Shown: piece after piece, positions 1-9,610 of the stretch
Layout of the letters: each line of letters opens with the position of its first letter
Numbering within the stretch: the stretch's first letter is position 1
Assembly (NCBI GenBank): GCA_963786945.1
Contig: CAWBAO010000001.1
Location: forward strand, 558,001 to 622,000
From: JADKCZ01 sp963786945
GTDB lineage: Bacteria; Myxococcota; Myxococcia; Myxococcales; Anaeromyxobacteraceae
Direction: 5' to 3'
Length of the DNA stretch: 64,000 bases
The notes under the pieces: model-generated
What the model saw: the letters and a program-made list of their open reading frames with translations, nothing else
Databases searched by the model: none
What the model was told of the DNA's origin: nothing
Program-made: the position numbers and the translations under genes

Positions 1-1004
1 CGGCGATGTCCGCGCCGGCGCACGACGATCTCGCGGTGGTCGCTGCCGATGCGCGCCGCCATCGCGCGCTGGAAGGGCGTCTCGTCGTACTCGGCGTCCT
101 CGAAGCGGAGCGAGAAGGTGCAGAACCGCTCGCCCTTCACGCGCCGGCCCAGCGCGGCGACGAGCGAGCTGTCGAGGCCGCCGGAGAGGTAGCTGCCGAC
201 CGGCACGTCGGCGCGCAGCATGCGCAGCCGCACCGCCTGCTCCAGCGCCTCGCGCACCCGCTCCGCGGCCTCGTCGAGCGAGCCCGCGGAACGCCGTCCC
301 CGGCGCCGACCGGGTAGCGCGGGCGCCCAGAAGGCGCGATCCGTCGGTGCCCTGCGCGCGAGACGATCCGCACGTGGCCGGGCTCGAGCTCGGTGACGCC
401 GCGGAACACCGACTGCGGCGGCACCACGGTCCAGAAGGTGAAGGTCTCGGCGAGCCCGACCGGGTCGAGCGCGCGCGGGATGGCGGGGTCGCCCGGCGAA
501 GATCGCCTTCACCTCGCTGGCGAACCAGAGCCGCCCGCCGTGCTCGCAGAGGTAGAGGGGCCGGACGCCCGAGCCGGTCGCGCGCCAGGACCAGCGCCTC
601 GCGGCGCGCGTCCCAGAGCGCGACCGCGAACTGGCCGTTGAAGCGCTCGAAGGCGCCGCTCGCCCCAGGCCTCGCAGGCGTGGACGATGACCTCGGTGTC
701 GCTGCGGGTGCGGAAGCGGTGGCCGAGCGCGACGAGCTCGTCGCGCAGCTCGACGTAGTTGAAGATCTCGCCGTTGAAGACGACCCAGAGCGTGCCGTCC
801 TCGTTGGAGAGCGGCTGCTGCCCGGTGGCCAGGTCGATGATGGAGAGCCGCGCGTGGGCGAGCGCCGGCGCGGCGCGTCGCGGTAGAGCCCGAACTCGTC
901 GGGCCCGCGGTGGCGCAGCGCGCCGACCATCGCCGCGAGCGTCCTCGAGCGCCGGCGGCGGCAGCCCCGTCGCGGAGCGCGACGAAGCCGGCGATGCCGC
1001 ACAT
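1..1004 (-). CDS. asnB: asparagine synthase (glutamine-hydrolysing), 3' part outside window, frameshifted
   Basis: Class II glutamine amidotransferase that transfers ammonia to an acyl-adenylate. The reading starts MCGIAGF at 1004, so Cys2 is the expected nucleophile. Reading across frames gives FNGEIFNYVELR, RFNGQFAVALWD, then VPPQSVFRGVTELEPG and the synthetase PP-loop SYLSGGLDSSLV near 140-180. Only about 334 of some 600-640 residues lie in the window. At least three frame changes occur, all in G/C-rich runs, which looks like sequence error. It begins 4 bases after the NAD synthase stop on the same strand, so the two are probably one operon. AsnB homologues in polysaccharide loci often amidate sugars or peptides, so free asparagine may not be the product. 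Family certain, substrate not. Confidence 0.85.
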   Translation of the reverse strand, partial: MCGIAGFVALRDGAAAAGARGRSRRWSARCATAGPTSSGSTATRRAGARPRAALHHRPGHRAAAALQRGRHALGRLQRRDLQLRRAARRARRARPPLPHPQRHRGHRPRLRGLGRAAPSSASTASSRSRSGTRAARRWSWRATGSGVRPLYLCEHGGRLWFASEVKAIFAGRPRHPARARPGRARRDLHLLDRGAAAVGVPRRHRARARPRADRLARRAPTDRAFWAPALPGRRRGRRSAGSLDEAAERVREALEQAVRLRMLRADVPVGSYLSGGLDSSLVAALGRRVKGERFCTFSLRFEDAEYDETPFQRAMAARIGSDHREIVVRRRGHR

Positions 1005-1007
1005 GGC

Positions 1008-1990
1008 CTAGCCGCTCCGGCCGTCCTCGACGAGGAGCGGCGCGTGGTGCAGGTAGCGGCTCACCCGCCGCTTGGCCTCGATGTCCCGGTAGACGCGCTC
1101 GACCTGCTCGGCGGTGAGCCCGAGCGCCGGCGCCGACCTCGGCCGCCGGCGACCCGTGGTTGTAGCGCCCAGAGGCACAGGTCCATCTCGTCGTACGGCA
1201 GCGCGAAGTAGAACTCCTCCTGCGTCTGCGCCAGCGAGAAGGTGTCGGTGGTGGGCGGGCGGCTGCGGATCTCCGCCGGGCACGCCGAGGTACTCGGCGA
1301 GCGCGTAGACCTGGGTCTTGTAGAGGTGGGCGATGGGCTTGAAGTCGGCGGCGCCGTCGCCCTGCTTCACGAAGAAGCCCTGGTCGTACTCGAGGAGGTT
1401 GGGCGTGCCCGGCCACCGCGTAGTTGAGCCGGTCGGCGTGGTAGTACTCGATCATCTTGCGGATGCGCTGCTTGAAGTTGGTGGCGGCGACGATCTGCAG
1501 GTAGGCGGCCGGCGGCATGCGCGACGGTCCGCTGCGTCGCCGGCCGGGTCGGCGACGGTCAGCGCGGTGATGTTGAGGCGGTCGCCCTCGAGCAGCGAGG
1601 GCAGCGTGAGCTTGCACCGCCAGCCCTCGCCGTACTCGGGGACAGCCATGCGGATGGCCTCGACCTGCCGCTCGTAGCAGCCGAGCCCCTCGAGGGCCGG
1701 GGCGATGTCCTCGACCACGTGCCGGATCCCGAGGTGCTCGGCCAGCAGGCGGCCGAGCCGCAGCGCGTCGTCCGACGAGTCGCGCTCCGGCATGAGCAGG
1801 CCGAGGACCCGCTCCTGGCCCAGCGCGCGCGCGCAGAGGGCGGCCACCACCGAGCTGTCGATGCCGCCGGACATGCCGACCACCGCCCCGCGCCGGCGCA
1901 GGCGTCCGAGGACCTGCTCCCGGATGGCCTTCTCGATCTGCTCGGCCACCTGCGCGCGCGTCGATGCGAAGCACGTCTCGTCGAGAACAT
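1008..1990 (-). CDS. nadE: NAD(+) synthase-like PP-loop ATPase, frameshifted
   Basis: NadE-type enzyme that adenylates a carboxylate and amidates it with ammonia. Corrected N-terminus reads MFSRDVLRIDARAQVAEQIE, followed by RRRGAVVGMSGGIDSSVVAA (PP-loop at about residues 40-50), KLTLPSLLEGDRLN, and KQGDGAADFKPIAHLYKTQ with VYALAEYLGVP. No nitrilase (glutaminase) domain is present, so it is an ammonia-dependent short form. The start at 1990 needs one extra base removed just downstream, in the ctcgacgaga stretch. At least two further frame changes lie near 1370 and 1500. It sits head-to-tail with asnB and divergent from the acyl ligase. In this context it may amidate a sugar or acyl precursor rather than make housekeeping NAD; that is inference. 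Confidence 0.8.
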
Positions 1991-2136
1991 GGCTGGCCCG
2001 CCCGGGCAGTGATCTACGCCGTGCACGGCCGTCGACGGCAGCATGTCCCACGACATGGGGGCACCGTCCGGGCCGACGGCTGTCGACATGCTCTACACGA
2101 CTCGGCGGTCCCGTTGCACGCCACAGTAGCGGCCAC

Positions 2137-3695
2137 ATGGACTCCCCTTCCTCGCCGACTGGCTCTTCTCCACGCCGAGCGCGCGGCCCGAGGCGCCCGC
2201 CGTCGCGACCCCGACGGCGCGCCTCACCTACGGCGAGCTGGCCGATCGCGTCCGCGCCCTGGCCGGCCATCTGGCGGCCCCGGCGTCCGCCGGGCAACCG
2301 CGTCCTCCTCGCACTCCCCAACACCCCGCGACGGTCGTCGCCGGCCTCGCGCTCAACGCGCTCGGGCGCGACGGCCGTCGAGGTCAGCCGGGAGTGGAGC
2401 GCCGAGGTCCTGGCGGGCATCGTGCACGCGGAGCGGCGTCCGCCAGGCGATCGTCTGGGCCCGCGACGCCCGCACGTGGGGCACGGCTGCCGGGCGCCCG
2501 CTCGAGCGGCTCTGGGTGGTGCACCCGGGCCGCTGCCGCGAGCGCTTCGTCGAGGCGCTCGGCGGCGACGCCGCGCGACCGCTCTCCTCGAGGACGGCCG
2601 CGTCGACCCCGACCTCGCCGCCGCGCCGCCGCCGCCCGCGCCGGAGCTCGCCCGGACAGGCCGCGCTCATCCTCTACACCTCGGGCAGCACCGGGAGGCC
2701 GCACGGGGTCGTCCAGACCTTCCGCAACATCGACGCGAACACGCGGTCGATCGTCGAGTACCTCGGCCTCACCGCCGAGGACCGGGCGCTGCTCATCCTG
2801 CCGCTCTACTACTGCTACGGCCGCAGCGTGCTCCAGACGCACCTGTTCGCCGGTGGGTCGCGTCGTCCTCGACAACCGCATGGCCTTCCCGCGCCGCGTC
2901 CTGGAGACGCCTTGCCGCCGAGGGCTGCACCGGGTTCGCCGGCGTCCCGCTGACGTTCGAGGTGATCCGCCGGCAGGTGGACGTCTCGACGATCGCCTTC
3001 CCTCGGCTGCGCTACCTCACCCAGGCCGGCGGCGCGATGGCGCCGGACACCATCGCCTGGGTGCGCGCGGCCTTCCAGCCCGGCCCGGCTCTTCGTGATG
3101 TACGGACAGACCGAGGCCACGGCGCGCCTCTCCTACCTGCCGCCCGAGCGGGCCGACGAGAAGGCCGGCTCCATCGGCATCCCGATCCCCGGCGTCGAGC
3201 TGCGGGTCGTGGACGAGCAGGGGCGCGAGCTGCCCCGCGGCGAGGTCGGGCGAGCTCGTCGCCCGCGGCGACAACGTGACGCCCGGCTACCTCGACGAGC
3301 CCGAGGAGACGGCGGCCATCCTCCACGACGGCTGGCTCTGGACCGGCGACCTGGCGGAGCGCGACGCCGACGGGTTCTTCTACCACCGGGGCCGGTCGAA
3401 GGAGATCCTCAAGATCGGCGGTCACCGGGTCAGCCCGATCGAGATCGAGCAGGTGATCGGCGGTCACCCCGACGTCGCGGAGGCGGCGGTGATCGGCGTG
3501 CCGGACGCGCTCATGGGCGAGGTGCCGGCCGCCTCGTGGTCGTCCGCCCGGGCGCGCCTGTCCGAGGAGGAGCTCCGGCTTCTGCAGGGAGCGCCTGCCG
3601 GCGTACCGGGTTCCCGTGAGCTTCACCCTCATGGATTCCCTCCCGAGCAACGAGGCCGGAAAGCTCCAGCGGGCCGAGCTGAGCAGACGGGCTGA
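2137..3695 (+). CDS. class I adenylate-forming acyl ligase, frameshifted
   Basis: Acyl-CoA or acyl-carrier ligase that activates a carboxylate as the AMP ester. Core motifs are clear once frames are joined: ALILYTSGSTGRPHGVVQT (P-loop A3), FVMYGQTEATARLSYLP (A5), WLWTGDLAERDADGFFYHRG (A7) and GRSKEILKIGGHRVSPIEIE (A8). The C-terminus is SNEAGKLQRAEL, with the conserved lysine. Start is the ATG at 2137, giving MDSPFLADWLFSTPSARPEA once one C is restored in a C4 run. Six or more frame changes occur along about 520 codons. Divergent from nadE-asnB with a 146 bp gap. Similar ligases accompany exosortase- or polysaccharide-linked clusters; the substrate cannot be read from sequence. Confidence 0.85.
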
Positions 3696-3733
3696 CCCTC
3701 CGCCCTCGCCGTCCATCGGGTAGCTCGGCCGGG

Positions 3734-5153
3734 TCACCGACCCTCGAGGAGGCCGCGCTCGCGATCGGCCTGCCGAGACCCGGGTGCCGGGGTCGTTCGA
3801 CCCGTCCGGCGGGGTACCAGGACTCGCTGGGCCGCCACGTGCGATCGGTACTTCGAAACGATGGATACCAGCGCACCGCTCATGGCCGGGTAGATCGGCA
3901 CGAGCATGGCGTTGAGGAGGTTGTCCACGGCCCAGAGGAGGACCACCGTGGCGCAACCGGTGATGGCGACCAGCCGGGGATGCCCCCAAGCGCGCGCCGG
4001 GAAAAGGGCCACGAGTCCAAGTGGCGCGAGCGCCAGGAGGAGACCGGTGCCCGCCAGCCCCACCAGCCCGGCCATCCCCATCTCGATGATCCACAGGCTG
4101 TCGGTGATGGCACCGAGACTTCGACCCTCCTCGTCATAGAGGAACGACCGCCCGAAGCGTCCCCAGCCCAGGAAGGGCCGCTGCAGGGCCTTGGCCACCA
4201 ACCGCGTCTCGTTGGCGAAGCGGAACCGGACCGACGCGCCCCGGTCCTCGCCGATGCGGTCACTGAGTTTCGCCACCTCGTCGGCGTCCCACCCCGCGAT
4301 GCGCGAGGAGCAATAGACGGTCGGTAGGATGGCCAAGGCGAGGACCAGCGCCCCCGTACGCAACCGGCGCGTGCTTTCCAGCGTCAGGACGCCGGCGGCG
4401 CACAGGATGATGGCACCGGTCGACTTGGTCAGGAGCAAGTTCACCGAGAGCACGGCCAGCGCCATCCCCACGGGCAACCCGAGGAAGCGTTCCCGCGGTG
4501 TGTTCCGCCAGGTCCAGAATGCCAGCAGCGTCGCCGCGGCCATGAACATGCCCAGCGCCAGGCCATGGACCACGAAGACGCTGGGCCGGTATCCTCCGAA
4601 CCGGATCGCTTGATCGAAGCCGAAGGTGCGGAAGCCGTAGACGGCACTGTGGAGCTGAGGGCTGAAGCGGACCTCCACCAGGCAGAGCGGCACGTACACG
4701 AGCGCCCCGGTGACGACCGCGCGGGCGAAGTGCCGGAGGGAGCCGGGGTCGCCCAGGTACAGGCGACCGAGCAGGTAGGGCGCGCCCCAGGTCATCGCCT
4801 GGTCGGCCATGAAGGCAAAGGCCTCGTACGTCCCCAGCCCATTGCTCAACGAGGTGAAAAACGCGCCCACGCAAACGGCCACGACCGGGACGTCGAGGAA
4901 TCGGACCCGGAGGCGGCGCCAGCCGTCGAAGGCCAGGACGAGGCTCACCAGGAGCACCACCGTGGGCAGGAATGTGACCTTCGAGTAGAAGAGCAGGAAC
5001 CGGTGCCTCGAGTCGAACTCGGGGAGGAAGAGCCATCCCAGCACGAGGGAATGCGGCGACGGCCCGGCTCGGGGCCAGCGTCGAGAAGAAGGCGACCGTC
5101 CCCAGGATGAACGCCACCTGGGCGACGAGAACGGCGATGTTGAGTTCCCCCAT
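3734..5153 (-). CDS. O-antigen polymerase/ligase family membrane protein (Wzy/WaaL-like)
   Basis: Multi-span inner-membrane protein with about 10-12 hydrophobic segments and a large periplasmic loop, as in O-antigen polymerases and ligases. It would polymerise or transfer undecaprenyl-linked oligosaccharide at the periplasmic face. Start is the ATG at 5153 (MGELNIAVLVAQVAFILGT). One frameshift near 5050, an extra C in a CCC run, separates this segment from the long frame starting VLGWLFLPEFDSRH. Late in the protein the PFLGWGRFGRSF segment resembles the loop next to the conserved Wzy_C region. The tail from roughly residue 440 is Arg-rich and cytoplasmic. Convergent with the acyl ligase, 38 bp apart. 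Polymerase and ligase cannot be told apart from sequence alone. Confidence 0.75.
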
Positions 5154-5299
5154 GCGCCTCTCTGCGCCTCTCCTCCTGCTGGCTCGCCGGGCAGCCTAGC
5201 AACTCGGGGCGCACCCGGGATAGGGCGGAGAGGCCGCCGTGAGCCCGCCGCAGGGCTCGTCGTGTCGGGCAGACGTGGGGGCTCTCCTTCTCCCCCCAG
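5154..5299. other. divergent intergenic region, no gene seen
   Basis: About 145 bp between the start of the Wzy/WaaL-like gene on the minus strand and the first plausible start of the SGNH-like lipoprotein on the plus strand. It should hold both promoters. I see no confident -35/-10 pair, repeat or RNA structure. Confidence 0.4.
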
Positions 5300-6255
5300 G
5301 TGCTATCCTGCCACGGAGTGCTAACCCTGATCGGCTCGCCTCCTTGCCGCACGGTCTTCGCCTCGCGGCGCAGCGCCGGAACCGTCGCTTCCACCCTCTC
5401 ACCGGGACGCGGTAGCCCACGGTCCTTCGTCGTGATTGCTGCGCTGCTGGTCGGGACTGCGTGCAGGCCGGGGCTCCTGCAGGCGATCCGGAAGGAGCCG
5501 TTCGTGCCATGGCACCATTGAACGAGGCGAACCTGTCCATCGTCCGCGGCGGACGCATCCTCTTCACGCATCACTCCGTGGGCGCGAACGTCCTCGCTGG
5601 GGTGGCTCGCCTCGACGCGGGGATTCCCGGAGGGGCCCTGCGGATGGTCGCCCTCGAGCAGGGTGACGTCGTTGGGCCGGCGCTGTTCCACGGGGGCGGT
5701 GGGCGCAACGGGGAGCCCAAGTCCAAGATCCGATACACTTCGCCGCCCTCCTCAGGTCCGGGAAGGGTCCCAGGGTTGACCTTGCCTTCATGAAGCTCGC
5801 CACGTCGATCTTCAATCCCCAGACCGACGTCGACGACCTGTTCGGCTACCACCGCCGCACCATCGAGGCCCTCAAGAGCGAGTGGCCGGACGTGCGCATC
5901 GCCCACGTCGACGGCCCCGGTCACCGCGCGGCCGACCGACCTCAAGTCCCGCCTTCGACGCCTCCTGGGCAAGCCGGTCTGGGAGGACGAGGCCAACGCC
6001 CGCCGGGCCGACTTCAATCGCCGGCTGAGGGACACCTTCGCTCGCGACCCGGTGTTCGACCTGGCTCAGGTCGAGGCCACCGGCCCCGAAGGGCAGGTCA
6101 CGACCTTCCAGGGCGATGGCCGCCCGGTTCCCTGCCTCTACCCCGGCTACACCGACGACGGCGGACACCTCAACGCCAGCGGCCAGCAAGCCGCTGGGAA
6201 CGCCGCAGTCGACTTCATGGCCGCGGCCCTGGTGCAGGGGAGCCATCGGCCGTGA
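5300..6255 (+). CDS. SGNH/GDSL-like secreted lipoprotein, frameshifted
   Basis: Probable exported esterase-like protein acting on the polysaccharide. An N-terminal hydrophobic stretch ends in a lipobox, VVIAALLVGTACRPG, near 5430-5475. Then follow RILFTHHSVGANVL, DLAFMKLATSIFNPQTDVDD, and near the C-terminus GYTDDGGHLNASGQQ, which supplies a D-x2-H pair typical of SGNH hydrolases. The usual Gly-Asp-Ser-Leu block is replaced by HHSVG. Three frame changes are needed near 5510, 5730 and 5925. The start is uncertain: GTG at 5300 is the upstream limit of the lipobox frame. The stop overlaps the next gene's GTG (GTGA at 6252). Activity is inferred, not shown. Confidence 0.55.
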
Positions 6256-7288
6256 GCCTGGAGGGCGGCGAGCCGCCCCGGCAGGCCCCGGAGGCCATCT
6301 GGGCCCACCACGTCGGCGTGGTGGCCATCGGACGCAACGAGGGAGAGCGCCTGAGACGCTGCCTCGACTCGCTCCCCACGGGCCTGGCTAGCGTCGTGTA
6401 CGTCGACTCGGCCTCGACCGACGGCAGCGTGGAGCTGGCACGCGGCCGTGGAGTCGACGTCGTCGCACTCGACATGTCGCTTCCGTTCACCGCGGCGCGC
6501 GCCCGCAACGCCGGACTGCGCCGCCTCGTCGAGCGCCACCCTGGCCTGCCCTTCGTGCAATTCCTCGACGGGGACTGTGCCCTCGCGCCTGGTTGGATGG
6601 CCGCGGCCGTGCAGGAGATCTCCGCCGATCCCGGCCTGGCCATCGTGTGTGGACGCCGGCGCGAACGCCATCCGGAGGCGTCGCGGTACAACCGGCTCTG
6701 TGACATGGAATGGGACACGCCCGTGGGCGACACCCAGGCGTGCGGAGGTGACGCGCTGGCGCGCCTGGAGGCCGTCCTCGAGGCTGGAGGGTACGACGAC
6801 CGGCTCATCGCCGGCGAGGAGCCGGAGCTGTGCGCGCGCCTCCGCGGTTGCGGCTGGCGGATCCGCCGCGTCGATCACGAGATGACCTCCCACGACGCAG
6901 CGATGACCCGCTTCTCCCAGTGGTGGCGTCGCACCGTTCGCGCCGGTCACGCCTACGCCGAAGTCCACGCGCGCCATCCGTCCCTGTGGGGCGGCAGGCG
7001 CGCTCCAGCGTCGCCTGGGGCATCGTCCTCCCCATGGTGGCCCTGGCGGCGACCGCCTGCATCCCCTGGCTGGGGCTGGTCCTGGTGGGTGCCTACCCCG
7101 CCCTGGTGCTGCGGATCGCTACCCGACGCATCGCCCGCGCCGCGCCGGCGCGAGACGCGATCCTGTACGCCACATTCTGCGTGCTGGCGAAGTTCCCCGA
7201 GGCCGTCGGCGTGGCGAGCTACTGGTGGAACCGGGCCCGCAACCGGCGCACCGCGCTCATCGAGTACAAGTCGGCGCAGACCCGGTAG
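6252..7288 (+). CDS. family 2 glycosyltransferase with C-terminal membrane segment
   Basis: Inverting GT-A glycosyltransferase. Residues 20-110 hold VGVVAIGRNEGERLRRCLDS, VVYVDSASTDGSVELA and the metal-binding FLDGDCAL. Later come GEEPELCARLRGCGWRIRR and a SQWWRRTVRAGHAYAE helix. After a frameshift near 7000 the protein continues with hydrophobic segments (IVLPMVALAATACIPWLGLV, then AYPALVLRIATRR), so it is membrane-anchored. The GTG start at 6252 overlaps the upstream stop by four bases and implies translational coupling. The donor and acceptor sugars cannot be read. Probably builds the repeat unit at the cytoplasmic face. Confidence 0.85.
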
Positions 7289-7348
7289 GACGGGGCAGCG
7301 GAACCGCTACCCCGTCCACGCCTCCCGAGTCGGCCTGCGGCTGGTGCC

Positions 7349-9610
7349 TCAGCGCGTCACTCTCAGCGTCGCCGATTTGGTGACGCCACCACCCGTGGCC
7401 GAGATTGACACGTTGCTGCTGGCGGCGACCGGGAAAGTGGTGATCGTGAAGGAAGCGGTGGTAGCGCCTGCCGGGACCACCACGGCGGACGGAACGCTCG
7501 CCGCGGCACGGATTGCCGCTTCTCAGGCTCACGCTGGTGCCTCCCGCCAGTGCCGCTGCGTTGATTGTCACGGTACCGGTTGACGTCACCCCGCCCACCA
7601 CGCTGGTCGGGCTCAGTGCCAGGGCCGACACCGAGGGGACCCGCACCGAGAGCGTGGCGCTCCGGGTGGTGGTTCCGCGAGTGGCCGAGATGGTCACGCT
7701 GGTGGTGGCGGTGACGGCCGACGTGGCCACCGTGAAGGTGGTGCTGGTGGCGCCGGCTGGCACCGTGACGGTGGCGGGGACGGTCGCCACACCCCCGTTG
7801 CCGCTTGCCAGGGTCACGACGAGTCCCCCGGTGGGGGCCGAGCTGCTCACCGTGACCGTGCCGGTGGAGGTGCCCCCGCCGGAGATGATGGTCGGGCTCA
7901 GGGTGAGCGTGGAGAGCGTCGGCGCCGTCACCGTGAGCGTCGCCGTCCTCGAGCTCGCGCCCAGCCTCGCCGTCACGGTCACCGCCGTGTTGGTGGCCAC
8001 CGCGACGCTGGTCGCCGTGAAGGTGGCGGTGGTGGCTCCGGCCGCCACCGTGGCGCTGGCGGGCACGCTCGCCGCCGTGTTGCCGCTGGCCAGGGTGACG
8101 GTCAGCCCTCCGGAGGGCGCCGCGCCGCTCAGGGTCACGGTGCCCGTGGAGGAGGCCCCGCCGACGACGGCGGTCAGGCTCAGGGCAAGCGCGGAGAGCG
8201 TCGGCGCCGTCACCGTGAGCGTCGCCGTCCTCGAGGAATCGCTCCCACCGTCGCCGTCACCGTCACCGCCGTGTTGGCGGTCACTGCGACGCTGGTCGCC
8301 GTGAAGGTGGCGGTGGTGGCTCCGGCCGCCACCGTCACGCTGGCGGGCACGCTGGACCGCGCTGCCGCTGGCCAGGGTGACGGCCAGGCCCCAGGCGGCG
8401 GCGCGCCGCTCGGGGTCACGGTGCCCGTGGAGGAGGCCCCGCCGACGACGGTGGTCGGGCTCAAAGCAAGCGCGGAGAGCGTCGGCGCAGTCACCATGAG
8501 CGTCGCCGTCCTTTGAGCTCGCTCCCACCGTCGCCGTCACGGTCACCGCCGTGTTGGCGGTCACCGCGACGCTGGTCGCCGTCGAAGGTGTGGCGGTGGT
8601 AGCTCGGCCGCCACCGTCACGCTGGCGGGCACGCTCGCCACCGCGCTGCCGCTGGCCAGGGTGACGGCCAGCCCTCCGGCGGGCGCCGCGCTGCTCAGGG
8701 TCACGGTGCCGGTCGGAGGAGGCCCCGCCGACGACAGTGGTCGGGCTCAAAGCGAGCGCGGAGAGCGTCGGCGCCGTCACCATGAGCGAGGCGGTCTGCG
8801 AACTCAATCCCTGTGAACCGTGATCGTCGTGGAGATGTCGACCACGACCGGGACGCTGCTGACCGAGAAGGTCGCTGTCGTCCCACCAGGCAGGCACCGT
8901 GACGCTCGAGGGTACGCTCGCCGCGGTGCCGCTGCTGGTCAGGAAGACGGTGAGACCCCCGGATGGGGCGACGCTGGACAGCGTCACGGTGCCGGTGGCA
9001 GTGGTCCCGCCGACGACGCTGCCGGGACTGACCGCGAGCGCCGCGAGAGGCGGACTCGTCACCGTGAGCGTGGCCGTCCGCGTCGTCGTGCCCTGGCTGG
9101 CAGCGATGGTGAGCGCCGTATCGGCCGCCACCGCCACGGTGGTGACCGGGAAGGTCGCGGTGGTGGCGCCGGCCGCTACCGTCACGCCGGCAGGCACGTT
9201 CGCCGCAGGGTTGCCGCTGGAGAGCGTGACGGCTAGTCTCCCGGCGGGCACCGGGGTGCGGAGGGTCACGGTGCCAGTCGAGGAGGCCCCGCCGGAGACC
9301 TGGCGGGGCTCACGCGCGACGGCAGAGAGCAGGGTGGTCGGCGGCGTCAGCGTCGGAGAGGCGCTGCGCGACCCCCGGGGCAGGGCGGCCGTGACGGTCA
9401 CGTTTGTGGGGACCGCCACCGCGGCGGTAGTCACCGCGAACGCGGCGGCCAGCGAGCCGGCCGGGATGGTGACGCTCCCTGGCACCGCGGCGACCGTCGT
9501 GTCGCTGCTCGAGAGCGGGACGACGACTCCGTTCGCCGGCGCTGGGCTGGACAGCGACAGGGTGCCCCACGACGGTCCCGCCACCCGTGACGCTGGTCGG
9601 GCTGAGCACC
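7349..9610 (-). repeat. eight tandem Ig-like (Big-type) units, DNA period about 282 bp
   Basis: C-terminal part of the PIG-L protein. Each unit is about 94 residues with the pattern LSALALSPTTVVGGASSTGT, then TLASGNTAASVPASATVAAG and ATTATF, ending TATLTVTAPT. The DNA block gagagcgtcggcg recurs at 7912, 8194, 8475 and 8761, so spacing is 282, 281 and 286 bp. The off-by-one spacings fall where the reading frame breaks. The middle copies are nearly identical, the outer ones more diverged. Such arrays usually act as extracellular stalks or adhesive modules. The high identity makes copy-number change and assembly collapse both possible. Confidence 0.9.

Noticed and set aside
7349..9610. Regular repeats considered as a CRISPR array or intergenic satellite
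   Set aside because: Period is about 282 bp, a multiple of three, and units translate to Ig-like domains of a continuing protein; no spacers.
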